Shown piece by piece: positions 24,420-35,706 of a stretch of 64,000 nt of DNA. Position 1 is the stretch's first letter. Every line of letters starts with the position of its first letter. The notes beneath the pieces were generated by a model. That model worked only from the letters and a program-made list of their open reading frames with translations, made no database searches and was not told the origin of the DNA. The translations under genes were made by a program, and so were the position numbers. Origin of the DNA: Pezicula radicicola (taxonomy: Eukaryota; Ascomycota; Leotiomycetes; Helotiales; Dermateaceae); NCBI GenBank assembly GCA_003008705.1, contig PDUO01000065.1, positions 124,001 to 188,000 on the forward strand. Reading direction: 5' to 3'.

Positions 24420-26265
24420 TCATGATGATGAAAGCTTCAGTTCGTACTGGACTTTTTCGATTTCCTGGGTGAACAGTCGACCATTCGCTTCGTTCAGCTG
24501 GCAGAATATTAGCCAAGTGCCTCGATTGGTTCATTTTGTATGTGCTTACCTTGAGAAGCATACTAATAGGCTTCGGCTCCTCTCCTTCGAAAGCCGTGAA
24601 TAATATTTGCGCACCTGTCGTAGATGGCTTTGGAGTGAAATCCGTTGCTTGCATGATAATGGTGTTTAGAATCACCCTGTGGGTATTCTCTTGCCGCATG
24701 ATTAGTCGTGCTGCTGGAACTTTGTCGTCATCCGCCAGAGAAGAGAAGTCAAGACTGCCCTCCAGAGGCTGGCCGCTCTCCGAAAGCTCGACACAAGACT
24801 TATTGACGTTGACTTTGAGTGTCCCTACTCCTCTTTCTTTCCAGCCTATCTCTTTGGACTCGACTGCGTAGAGCTTTGCACGCATTGATACCAGTGTTAC
24901 CTCACCAGCTTCTCCATCATCAACTGGGACTGGATTGCTGTTAGCTGATAGTCGAGCAGTGCCGATGGAGTGGGCATTTATACCTTTGGAGACCTTGAAT
25001 TTCTTTTTGTCCTCCGGACTTTGCTTCTCTCCTTCTTCCTCGTCAGCACCTTCACCAGCGTCACTTCCGTCGTCGTCATCTGTTGACTCCTCTTCATCGC
25101 TGTCAGGAGCTCCAAAGGCTTTGACTGGCTTTGCTGGAGCCTTAACGTCATCCTTCCCAGCAGCAGCAAAACTTGACAACTTCGGCGCTGTATTAGCACC
25201 AAATCCATTACCCAGTGCGGATCCAAAGACACTTTTGGTTCCCAAAGCACCACCAAACCCTTGTGCAGTAGCTCCGCCAAAACCTCCCCCAAAACCAATG
25301 CTTGACTTATCTCCTGCTAGGCTCCCAAAACCACTAGTAGTGGTCGACGTCAGAGTCGGCGACTTTGACCCAGATAAACCCCCGAAACCACTCATAGTGG
25401 AAGAACTACCACCGAAGACACTCGGCTTCGATGCTCCCACTGTGCCAAATGGCGAAGTGCTTGATCCAGCCAAGGCTCCAAATCCCGACGCTGCAAAAGC
25501 AGAAGACGATGTTTGTGGTTTGTCTCCTCCAAAACTGCTGCCGAATGTTGGCTTTTGTGCTAACTCTGGCGACTTCTTTGATGCTTCCTCGGTCGCAGTA
25601 CTCGTCTGGGTTGACTCTTGTGAATGCATAATGGCCATCTCCTGGAGCAGATTCGGATTAGCAGGCATTGGGCAATACTCCCGAGGACACGAACTAACCT
25701 TTGCCTCTGGGACTTGTTCTGATACTTTTGATACTTTTGATGGGTCCTCCGATGTATCGCGATGTCTCTTCTTTTCCGGCTCTGATCTCGTGGTTCGACC
25801 TCCGTTCACGGTGGGCCCGTCGGCGCTTGTGACCTCGTCAATCTTGGAGTCGTCTGAATATTCGGTGTCGTCCTCCTGATCGCGTCCTCTCTTTTTCTTC
25901 GGCGATGATATTCTTTCACGCATGGCCTCATTTTGCGCATCTGAAGGTTCTGCCTCGGGTGTGGCTTCCTTCTCTGTACCTCCCATCTGTCTATCTTCCT
26001 CGGTGGATTGCCGCTTGGTGATAGCGTCGTCGTCGCCCTCTAGACTCGGCGCCTTCTTGTCTGAAATTGTGGCATGCTTGAGCTCTTCACTCGCCGCAGT
26101 CGTGGCTGGGTCTTCATTCAGATAGTGCTTCTCAGCCATTGCTTCTGTGTGCTGTTTGTGGTGATTCGCTTCAATGATGTCAGAATGCTCGATCGTGTCG
26201 CCACCTTTGAGTTGTTCTTGTGTGATCCCCTCTTGGACTGCTTCTGTTGCAGCCATGGAAGACAT
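24420..26265 (-). CDS. FG-rich RanBP1-domain protein, Yrb2/RanBP3 (Nup50-like) type
   Basis: Exons 26265-24550 and 24497-24420, with a 52-bp intron near the 3' end; 597 aa. The N-terminal 190 residues are acidic and lysine-rich with basic nuclear-localisation-like clusters (KKKRGR, KKRHR). The middle carries many FG/GFG repeats. A Ran-binding domain of about 130 residues closes the protein (VSMRAKLYAVE ... LIMRQENTHRVILN ... ILFTAFEGEEPKPISMLLK). This order fits Yrb2/RanBP3-type nuclear transport cofactors that bind Ran-GTP and assist Crm1 export. A stopless 57-bp stretch, 25698-25642, has full splice signals (GTTAGT, TGCTAAT, CTCCAG), so a 578-aa form is likely. Confidence 0.85.
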
Positions 26266-26981
26266 CGTCGAAGTTAGCTTTCACTCTTTATCGAACTTGC
26301 AAGTCGCGGTCTTGATTTGGACACGGCGTAGTGCCCCTCGAAGATTTGCTGGGTCCCGCTGAAGACCAGGATCAAGCGACAAGCCAGCGAGCCACACTCT
26401 CCCAGGCTCAGTTCTTTCTTTGTTCTTGTCTTTTGTCTTTGTTGAAATCCACTTCAGCAATGCGCTGTGATGATGACTTCTGGGAGAAGGCCAGAAAAGC
26501 AGAAGTATTTGATTAGACAGGAACCACATGGATGTCTGCAGTGAATAATTCTATGATACCGATACCGTAGGTACAGCACCCTGTCTGATGGTGGGAAGGC
26601 TGCGATCATTTTCAAAATTTCAGCCTCTGCCGGCAAGGCTGGGACACCAACACCTACAGAACCACCAGACGGGTAGCCAACACAAAGCAAACGGACGAGA
26701 CTCTGTAACGAGGCATGAACAAGGCCTCTGGTGCCAATGTTCCCTCCAGACATCCCTCCAGACATTCCAACAGACAATAAACCTCGATCAAAGCGTGCCG
26801 CTGCAGCAATCAGATGCCAGCTGCCAGCTGCCCGCGAGCCTGCATGTTTGAATCCTGCACAAACGAAACTCTCTTACGATCCCCGGAAGCTTCACATTGA
26901 TCGTCCGAGGAAACATGACGGGCAGGTTTGTCAGCCCTCTTTCTGGCGTGTGAGTGCACATTAGGTAATAATAGAAACAGC
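26266..26981. promoter_or_regulatory. Divergent spacer, 716 bp
   Basis: 5' region shared by the RanBP1-domain gene (-) and the F-box-like gene (+). It contains short repeats CTCCAGACAT and CATTCCAACAGAC near 26745-26775. No site I can name. Confidence 0.35.
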
Positions 26982-27779
26982 ATGGCTTCGACTCTTGCTT
27001 CGACAAAGCATAACTTGACCAACCTGCCTCCAGAGATACGCAACATGATTTACAGTCTTCTTCTTCGACTAGAGAGGCCAGTCTCCATCTGTAGTCTTCG
27101 ACGCAAGAGATGGCCTTCTAAGCCTCAGCCAGCGCGCCCAATAGGCAGTGAAGAGGACCGTCCCTGCGTCACAGATCCGTATTTCACTTGTCTTCTCCGA
27201 GTCAACAAGCAGGTCCACCAAGAAGCTAGCAAGATCTTCTACTCGGAAAACGTGTTTGTGCTGGGAAACGGATCATACGGTTCAACAACACAAACCAATA
27301 TTCATGGTATGACAACCTTCATCAAACGCATACCAGCACAATTTCTGGCTTCAATCAAGAACATCAAAGTCTTCATCCACCTTCGAAGTGCATGGCTACC
27401 ATTCCCGCCGAATTCGAATAAGTTCTGCGTTGGTTCCAAGAATGACACTGATGCCCTGCAAAGCATAAGTCGAGCCTTGGTCAAGCATTTTACTGGTCTC
27501 CGATCACTTGAGTACAAAATATCTCTCCAAGGCCCACCATTCTCTTATGATCCTACCGGTAATTTGTTTACTAAGACTGCCCTAAAGGAGCCCGAGGCCC
27601 AACTTCTGCTGTCCAAGATGATTGGCATGCTGTCGAAGCACGAGAATCTGCAGAAGGTAGAGTTGGAGAAGAGCACGTGGGTGGACATGCAGAAAGTTGT
27701 GGATCATTTCCAACAGAAGAATCCAGATTTGAGTTTAGTATCTAAGTTGATTTTGAAGGGTATGTCGCAGCACCCGTGA
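26982..27779 (+). CDS. Small F-box/2EXR-like protein of unknown function
   Basis: Intronless, 265 aa from the ATG at 26982; the frame runs further upstream but has no earlier ATG. The N-terminus reads LPPEIRNMIYSLLL, the pattern of fungal F-box-like and 2EXR-type domains. A segment LLRVNKQVHQEASKIFYSENVFV follows, typical of a large, expanded class of uncharacterised fungal proteins. No leucine-rich repeat or catalytic motif is visible. Such proteins may act as substrate receptors, but nothing here shows that. The gene lies next to AT-rich sequence. Confidence 0.75.
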   Translation: MASTLASTKHNLTNLPPEIRNMIYSLLLRLERPVSICSLRRKRWPSKPQPARPIGSEEDRPCVTDPYFTCLLRVNKQVHQEASKIFYSENVFVLGNGSYGSTTQTNIHGMTTFIKRIPAQFLASIKNIKVFIHLRSAWLPFPPNSNKFCVGSKNDTDALQSISRALVKHFTGLRSLEYKISLQGPPFSYDPTGNLFTKTALKEPEAQLLLSKMIGMLSKHENLQKVELEKSTWVDMQKVVDHFQQKNPDLSLVSKLILKGMSQHP

Positions 27780-28762
27780 TACTGTCATAAAGAATTGACA
27801 ACTACTCATGGATGTCAGTTGGCTTCGAGCACTAGAACCATGTCACGCACTGGATATTTTCATGCATTTTCACAGTTTTGAGGATAACCATGAGCAATTA
27901 AAATAGCTCTCATGCTCGCTTCCTTCCAACGGAAGTGATAACGAATGTTATGTTATGTTATGTTACGTCTACTGGACCGCAGTATTATGAGCATATGGTC
28001 TTCCACTTAAGAACCCTAATTACTTTGGGTAACCCACATGATTTGAGTAAGTAACTGACTTATTTGACTAACTAACTCACTTGATTCCGGTATTGACTTG
28101 AAGCATGCTACAGATGTAGTAGTCTTCACTCTGTATAATAATGCCTTGAGATCCTAGGCGATCTACCACAGTACTAGAGAAGATACAGATCTTCGGTGCA
28201 AAAACTTCAAAGTATTTGACGGAGCTCTGTACTTCGAAAATATGTATCCGACCTCTGTCTTTGATAGCAATACTCAGAGCTTGGTTGGAGTAACGGAAAT
28301 GACCCTAATCCTACCTTTCTATTACTTACATTAGGGAAATTCGAGGGCAGCTTTCTGTTGTCGATTGAGATTTTATTGTTATATTATATATGTTTCAAAT
28401 TTAATCAAGGAGGATCAGAGGAGACGTAATCGCTGATAGGTCTAACTACCAACACATAGTGGATATCCGGCGTGTATGACGGAAGGATAGGGCTATCTGT
28501 AGCAGATAGCCCGCATTGTGTAAAGATGAGTTGAACGGCCTCATTATCTGCATTAAAATAAAGAGTGGTTTCGATAAATCTGTCAGTGACAGTGTAATGT
28601 GCATAGTATTGCAGAGGAATGTTGGATGCTATATTAGTTAGACAGATACAGTGTATACGATTAAGAAAGATTATATGCAGTTGTATATTTTCTATATCTA
28701 AGCTTTCCTTATTCTATTCTCTTTAATGTGTTTGTTCTTAGCTACTGCCTATGCAAATAACT
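27780..28762. other. Gene-free spacer, 1.0 kb
   Basis: Convergent spacer between the F-box-like gene and the glycosyltransferase-like gene. It contains a TGTTATGTTATGTTA run near 27948-27963 and minisatellite-like GAGTAAGTAACTGACTTATT near 28045. AT-rich with no coding frames. Confidence 0.45.
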
Positions 28763-29872
28763 CTAACAGGCTTGATTTAATGCACTCTCAAGCGTGTCTT
28801 CCAAAATCCGGACCAAGTCTGCATCATTCTTCACCCAATCCGCTTTGAACTCGGAATTCTGTACGTGCATCTTCTGTGCATCTTCTATTGCTCCCTGCCA
28901 ATCCGTGCTCTCATATTTCTCCACTTCTAGTCGAACAATCCTTCGATGCGCACTTTGCATCCAGCTCAATAAGCCAGCCTCCTCAATAAAAGCACTCCGC
29001 GGAACATAGATAAAAGGCTTATATCCATTCCCAATTACCTCACTACATGTCCCCCATCCAAGCTTTCCAAGTACAACATCACATGCCCCAATAATGTCAG
29101 GCATGTAAACATCATGCGAAATCTTGTAGAAGAAAGGCGGACAATTAATGGTCTGACTTACGCAAGCCCATCCTTCTGGTAACTTTGGAATCTCGGAAGG
29201 AGCGTCCAAACCATGCCCTCCAAAACAGTGAAGCAAGACTTTCTTCTCTTCTAGACACTGCAACCCTAGTCCCGTGAATGTCTCCTTCCTGTTCCGTAAT
29301 GCTTTCCTGAAATGCATCGGTGCGTCTATGATTTGCGGGCCATCGAAAAGGAACGGAATGTACCCCGGTAATCGAATAACTGTGTGTGCCAGTGCGTACT
29401 GCTGTGACATCTCGTCGACCTTTAGCTGTAGCGCTGTCTTGTTCATATATTCCGGTGCATTATCCAGAAGCGCCTGGAATATACTATCGAATGTGAAATT
29501 TGTGATGAGGATTGAGGGAATTTGAAGGGAGTGTGTGAGGAGACATGGTAGGGATAGGGCGTCTGAGAAAATTGCTTGGATATTGTACTGTTTGAGGAAG
29601 TGGGTTTCTTCTGTTTGTGGTAGGGAGGAGTCGAAGTTCTGGAGAGAGTGTAGTGATTGTTTCCCATCGAGCTGGTATGCATTTGTTTGTATAACATTGG
29701 GATGTAAGGCGTACGTGAGGTGGTGTGTATACAGCGGCGAGGACGTACGAATGTGAAAGTTGTATTTTCCAGTATGTGAGAGGAGGGAGAGGAGGTTGAG
29801 TGTGCGTGTAAAGTGTCCGTATCCATGTCCTGAGATGTACACTGCAATTTGGAGGCGAGGAGGAGGGGACAT
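28763..29872 (-). CDS. GT-B glycosyltransferase-like protein (arabinokinase N-domain/MurG-like)
   Basis: Intronless, 369 aa, starting at the ATG at 29872. The N-terminus reads AVYISGHGYGHFTRTLNLL, the GHGHxxR-type glycine/histidine loop found in MurG-like GT-B proteins and in the N-terminal domain of plant L-arabinokinases. The C-terminal half contains LLHCFGGHG and a VVLGKLGWGTCSEVIGNGYKPF-like block (the family's G-x-GT-x-E nucleotide-sugar region). No signal peptide or membrane segment is seen. The kinase half of arabinokinases is absent. Substrate and pathway cannot be read from the sequence. The lack of introns and isolation between AT-rich spacers make bacterial origin possible but not shown. 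Confidence 0.72.
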   Translation of the reverse strand: MSPPPRLQIAVYISGHGYGHFTRTLNLLSLLSHTGKYNFHIRTSSPLYTHHLTYALHPNVIQTNAYQLDGKQSLHSLQNFDSSLPQTEETHFLKQYNIQAIFSDALSLPCLLTHSLQIPSILITNFTFDSIFQALLDNAPEYMNKTALQLKVDEMSQQYALAHTVIRLPGYIPFLFDGPQIIDAPMHFRKALRNRKETFTGLGLQCLEEKKVLLHCFGGHGLDAPSEIPKLPEGWACVSQTINCPPFFYKISHDVYMPDIIGACDVVLGKLGWGTCSEVIGNGYKPFIYVPRSAFIEEAGLLSWMQSAHRRIVRLEVEKYESTDWQGAIEDAQKMHVQNSEFKADWVKNDADLVRILEDTLESALNQAC

Positions 29873-31831
29873 GTGAGAAAATTAACGGTGTTGGGGAGGT
29901 GTTAGTGGATGGACGAAATACGGGAGAGTTGTTTCTCTCTCTCTTCTCAATGTGTAATGTTACCGTTGTTCGATTATTAAGGATCTCAAAATCTCTCATC
30001 GTCTCCTTTATGCGCGTATCCCACTTCTCGATCTATATCATTTTGTATGTCTGGAGATGTCGATTTCGTTATCGGCCTTCGTTTGCGTCATGGTTCTAGT
30101 CTGTGATTCGTCCGAGGGGTGCTTGGGGGTGTGGCTTATTTAAAACTTAAGAGTGTACAAAGTGGAAGCCAAAATCAAACCCCACTGTAAGGTGATACGG
30201 TAATGTGTAATAAGAGTTGTGTGTGAGAAGGCTATTAAGGGAATCTGAGAACAGGTTGTTCTTGATCAATTACTGGTGTATGTATTATTTCTAAGCTTTT
30301 AAAACAAAGAATTGGTTATTACATAGATTATAACTTGAATAGACAAAGAGAAATTACCAATTTAATCTTTAAGTATAAAAACCTTGCGTGGATACAGATG
30401 GAGTGGATATATTGGGAGGGGAGTTATTCTTAAAGTTATCTCTACTACTGTGTGCTTTAAAAACATAGTCCTAATGGATAAGATATAGAAGAGATCCTAG
30501 TTGTTATATTCCTAGCCATCAAATCAATATTGTATAAACTGAACGTCACGTTTGAGGTGACAATCGGCAACACTATAACAACTAATGCATAGATTCGTTT
30601 CTGTTAAAGCAAAAGCTATAGCAAGTTACTAATACAGAAAGCATAGTTATTTAAACTACTATAACAGCGTGACAGAGAATCTCTACTTAGCTTAGTAGTA
30701 GATGTTTCCTAGCCTAGTTGTGCCCCCTCATTCCATGCTTGGCATAGACATTGCATAGCCAGCAAATTGTGTCCAAGGGTCTAGTTTATTACACTAGATA
30801 CTTATGGGTGTTCCATATCCTTCCACGTAAGCAATGCTACTGCTATTCTATACTTGTAGTAGACTTTGTACGGCTAGCTATTGTGTTTAGCTAATTACTG
30901 GATACATACTTACTCTCCTCGCTTAATGTCATTGCCTCTCTCGTTAGCAGTGCTGCTTTTATTAGTATTATGTCTTGTCTCCTTAAGCTTTACCTCTGTG
31001 CTGTATAAATCAGTGTTGCATGGTACGGTCTCACAAGTAGTTACAAAAGTTCTTTCAGCTCTAGTACCATCTCGTATCGTGTAATAATCACTCACCAGCC
31101 TTAGTAGGATATAAGATGCAGTTAAACAGTAGCTCTAAAGGAAGTTACTCAAGCCAAGCTAGATTATTAATAGAAAGGGAAATTTTTAAACTTTCGAACG
31201 ATTCGAAGTTTTGTAGGGTTGGCATTTCTACGACTATCAACTATATCTCCTGCAGAGCTACAGGATGTTCGACATATTATCGTCGACTTTCCCTCAGGGA
31301 CTTCTTTCAGTGAAGAGTATACCTACCTGGTGGAGAAGTCGGTTAATGACTAGTGACTGGCACATGATAAGTTCTGGCGATTTAGGAGTTCATCAATAAC
31401 TGCGAGGATTTTGGTACCTCGACACGATACAATTGACAATTGTGCACTAGGCAGCAGAAGACTGAACTGGTCTTCATTTCGACATCGTACATGATGTATG
31501 CAGTTCTCTTTATTCATCTACAACTTCTGCCTATCACTAACTCAAAGCTAAGGTAGCATACATCTAAGTACGCAGCCCGACGATTGAGCCGAGAAAGTAG
31601 AAGGCTCCACTCCACGCAACACAATGCAAATTCTAAATAAGTTATGCATAAACATCGCAAGACACACACACCTACACTTCCACTCATCGTTATAACCTCG
31701 TCTAGTGCAACCTCAGCACCCAGCTCTACGATATGCATGCTTCAATTTCTGCAACCTCTGACTATTGCGAGCATCTCCACGAGCTACTAGCTTCCCCGCA
31801 TCCATATCCCATCAATGGCACGTTGCCGTTT
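29873..31831. other. AT-rich gene-free region, 2.0 kb
   Basis: Between the glycosyltransferase-like gene and eIF5B. Frames are short and full of stops. The composition (many TA steps, tracts such as CTTAGCTTAGTAGTAG near 30689) would fit a decayed repeat, but no element ends are visible. The first 200 bp are probably the promoter of the glycosyltransferase-like gene. Confidence 0.45.
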
Positions 31832-34800
31832 TCAAGGAATATCAAACATTGGCTTCAGCTTCTTAATTAGGTTCCACTCATCATTTGTGACATCCGCCCG
31901 GTAAAAGTCCTTGAGACAATCAATCGATGCGCGTGAAATCAGCGAGTACAATGTATCACTTTCGTCAAGCTGGCGACCGTACGTCGGTTGATGGCCACCC
32001 ATCTCGATCTTGACCGCGACAGACGCCTGACCAGGTTTAGCAGAGCCTTGTATTTGTTTATGCTCTCTTTGGATACTTGTACTGCAGAGAACTTAATTAG
32101 CGAAGGAAGCTCATAGAGGGGGATTAAGCGACTCACACTCTTCCAAGACTGATTATTTCCTTGACACCAGTGACCGGATTCTGCTTAATTGCGGCGATTG
32201 GTGTGTGCATCTTGAGTTGACCTGCTTCAACATCTACACCAACCAGAATAGGGTTCGACTTCATGAAGACACCAACAGTTTTAAGAACGCAAGGGAAGAC
32301 GGCTAGAAGTTTAGAAGCTTCCTTCTTTCGTTCAAGGTCCTCCGCCATGTGTTTCGTGAAGGCGTCAAACAGATGGTAAATGATATCGGCAGTAAATATC
32401 TTGATGCCTTGCTCATCCGCATATAGTTGTGCTTCTTTGTCGATCTTGACATCAAAACAGAGCATGACTGCATACTCCTTGTTCTTGTCCAACATAGTTC
32501 CACAGTTCATGACATCTCGCTTGAAAACTGGACCAATTCCAACATTTGCAACAGGAATCTTTGATACCTTCAAGAAATCCAGAAGAGCTTCGAGAGAACC
32601 AAGAGTGGATGCCTGAACTGTGACACCGCGTCCGGACTTCTCAACACGGCTAAACAGCGCACCAAGATCAGCTTCAACCTCTGCCTCGATATCAGACTCG
32701 TCATCATCCGGACCAACGACCATCAGTCTGGAACCTGCAATTGCACCTTCAAGATTTGGAGCACTGATCTTTACACCGAGAGCTGCCTTAACCTCCTTGT
32801 TGTGTACATATGCTGACTTGAGTCGGAGTTCCTTCATTGGTGCTGGTGTCAACAAAGCTCTAATGTTGGTTGTGATCGCACCATCAACACCACAAAGAAC
32901 AATCCGGTCTCCTTCCCGGAGAATACCATTGGAAACTATGACATCGATGGTCATACCGAAGCCCTCAATGGCCTTAACTTCAAGGACTGTACATTGGACT
33001 TCAGAGAGGTACATCAAGGACCCAGTCATTCTCTCCTGTGTAAGTTGAATAATTAACTTCAACATATCTGGTATACCTTCTCCAGTATGAGCTGAGGTTG
33101 GGACCAAAGAGACGAATTTCGACATAGACTTGTTTTCGTAGTAGAGCTCCGAGTTGAAGCCTTGCTCAGCAAAGGCAACTTTCGTATCCGCCAACCGCTT
33201 GGCGAACTCGTTCTGTACGCCCTTGTTCTGCAACGCCAAACTCTCCTGGAAGCCGTTGTTCTCGACCTTCTTCCAGCCGTAAAGACGATCGATCTTGTTT
33301 AAAGCGACAATGAAAGGTGTTTTTCTGTCTCTAAGCAGCTTCATCGATTCTAAGGTTTGTGGTTCTAGTCCGTGCATGATATCAACAACGAGGATAGCAA
33401 TGTTACAGAGCGAAGAACCACGAGACCGCAAATTCGAGAAAGACTCGTGACCAGGTGTATCAATGACAAGTAGACCTGGAACTTTGAACTCGAAGGTGTT
33501 ATCTCTGTTGACCACTTGAGTCTTGGTCTTGATAGCCTCGACCGGGAAGTATGTTGCACCGATTTGTTGCGTGATACCACCGGCTTCTCCTTCTTGAACA
33601 TTAGTCTGTCGAATCTTGTCCAAGAGTTTCGTTTTCCCGGTATCAACGTGTCCCAGAATACAGCAGATAGGAGAGCGCAAGTTGTCTTTGGACCTTGCAG
33701 CCATTGCGGCTTCGTGTGCCTTCTCACGTCTCTCTGCAGCCTCTTTCTTTCGTTGTAGGGCCACAGCTTGAGCAGCGGACGTCTCTTCGTCCTCAGAAGA
33801 TTCATCTGAATCCGAATCATCTTCTGAATCGGACTCTTCAACCTGCTTTCCTCGGGAAGGCAATGTAGTCTTGGCAGCTGCAGCTTTCTTCGCTTCAGCT
33901 TTCTCCCTCTCCTCTTCAGAGTCAGCGTCCCAACTCTCCTTGATATCGTCTTCAGATTCAGCGGCTGCTACTTCCCAATCGTCAAGATCGCTGTCATCTT
34001 CCTTCGATGCTGCTGCTGCTTCAGCAGCCTCTTTCTCGGCTTTTGCGGCAGCCTCTGCAGCTACTCTTTCGGCCTCTTTTCGTGCTCGTTCTGCAGCTTC
34101 TGCAAGAGCCTTCTCCTCCTCCGCTTTCAATTGCTCGGGATTCTTCGCTCCAGACTTCTTCTTCCGGTAATCATTTGCAGTCTTCTTTTTCTCTGCTGCA
34201 CCTCCATCCAGACCAGCAACCTTGACACCAGAAGCAAGCTGCTGCTTCAGCTTCATTTCTCGTTTAAGCTTCTCCTCTCTTTGTGCTTTAGTCATGAATG
34301 TGCCGTCCTTTTTCTGTTGCTCAATCTTCTCCTTCTCCTTCTGCTTCTTTAGAGCCTTAGCCTCTTCTCTCCGCTTCTCCTCCTCGGCCTCTCTTCGTTC
34401 TTCCTCCTCGATGCGTGCCTTTTCCTCAGCCGCTAATCTTGCCTTTTCTTCTTCCTGCTGCCTTAACTTCTCCTGTTGTTGTTGGAGTTTGGCGAGAGCT
34501 GCAGGTACTTTCTTTCCCTTGCCACCAGCTGCAGGCTTTGCGGCTGGAGCCTCGACTTTGGCTTCGACTACGGGTTTCGCGGCCTCGGGAGCTTTTGTTG
34601 GTCCTGCGGTCTTCTTCTTGGCAGCCTAGACAGTCTATGTATTAGCAATGATTGCATTCAACCTTAATGCATAGCAGACAAACATTTTGCTTTTTCCTTT
34701 CCTTCTCACGCTCCTTCTTGGCCCTTTCTTTCTCCTTCTTCGTCATGACGTGCCCATCTGCGCCCCTTTCCTCCTCATCCCCATCCTCATCCTCATCTTT

Positions 34801-35154
34801 TGTCGCAGCAGCAAGCTTCTTGCCCTTGCCCTTCTTATCTGGTAATGCAAATTCGTCGTCTATCGATGCCTCTACTGGGGCCTTGTTATCTAAATCATCC
34901 TGGCCGTCCGCGGTGGGGTCCTCGCCCTCAACGAAATCTTGTTGCTGCTTTCCCTTATTCTTCTTCTCTTTCCTCTTCTTCATCATCGCCATCAAGCCAC
35001 CTGACGGCGCAAACTCCTCTTCGGGGTTTGCTTCTGCTGGGGCATCATCCTTCGTCTCTGGTGCCACCTCAGCTGCAGACTGTGTCGTATTACCAAGAGC
35101 CTCAGACTCCCAGTCGTCGGCGGCCTTCTTATTGCCCTTCTTCTTTGGCGGCAT
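31832..35154 (-). CDS. FUN12: Translation initiation factor eIF5B (IF2 family GTPase)
   Basis: Three exons: 35154-34684, 34625-32137 and 32081-31832; 1069 aa. The N-terminal 480 residues are low-complexity, Lys/Glu/Ala-rich, as in fungal eIF5B. The GTPase domain starts at about residue 482 with the P-loop GHVDTGKT, then DTPGHES (G3) and NKID (G4). The beta-barrel domains II-IV follow and end in [16 protein letters not shown] and KKLKPMF. eIF5B promotes 60S subunit joining after start-codon recognition. The last intron (GTGAGT donor) is essential: its removal restores [15 protein letters not shown] and the conserved C-terminus, and without it the frame ends almost at once. Confidence 0.95.
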
Positions 35155-35706
35155 CGTGTATGATTTCGGGATTAAGGTTTAGGGACGTTTAGAGTATGAT
35201 GTTGTCTCTGATTGAAATTCCAGGTTTTGGGGAAGCGGGGTGAATTATCGATTTCGTGGTGATTAACGAAGGTTCGAAGTGTGTCATCTAAAAATCAGCG
35301 TTATATCAAGTTAATGACACAGCTGTGTATTGCAAATAAGTTCCCTGCAACGCTTGGTGGGATATTAAGACAATGGGCCGCCAAAGACAGCTGGGGTTTG
35401 GACTTTCCGCAAAGGCTCAAAGAAGATGAATTTGTGAGTTTTGGTTGTGGTGGGGTTATCGGGCTTCAGACGCTAAGGTAGAACTCACTAAATTTAAGCG
35501 AGTGAACCTTGCCCATTACCTATTCGTAGGCGTCGAAGGGGCTCTGGGGCTTAGCTTATTACAGTAGGTGGCATGGACAACATTAGCAACCCAACCGAAG
35601 TTACAGAAATAAGACATCGCCATTTTTATTCTAACTAGTGCTCATAATTCGTTCATTAACCTTGCTTATCGTGTAGATAGTGCCTAGGTACTCGTATCTG
35701 CGACCC
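35155..35706. other. 552-bp spacer
   Basis: Between the 3' end of the MMS1_N-type gene and the start of eIF5B, both on the minus strand. It should hold the eIF5B promoter. No clear site is identified. Confidence 0.35.

Noticed and set aside
24935..25879. A 314-codon plus-strand frame opposite the RanBP1-domain gene
   Set aside because: It is the complement of FG-repeat and acidic low-complexity coding sequence, which keeps the opposite strand open; no domain or splice signals.
34007..34629. Several plus-strand frames opposite eIF5B
   Set aside because: Ser/Leu-rich shadows of the Lys/Glu/Ala-rich N-terminus of eIF5B.
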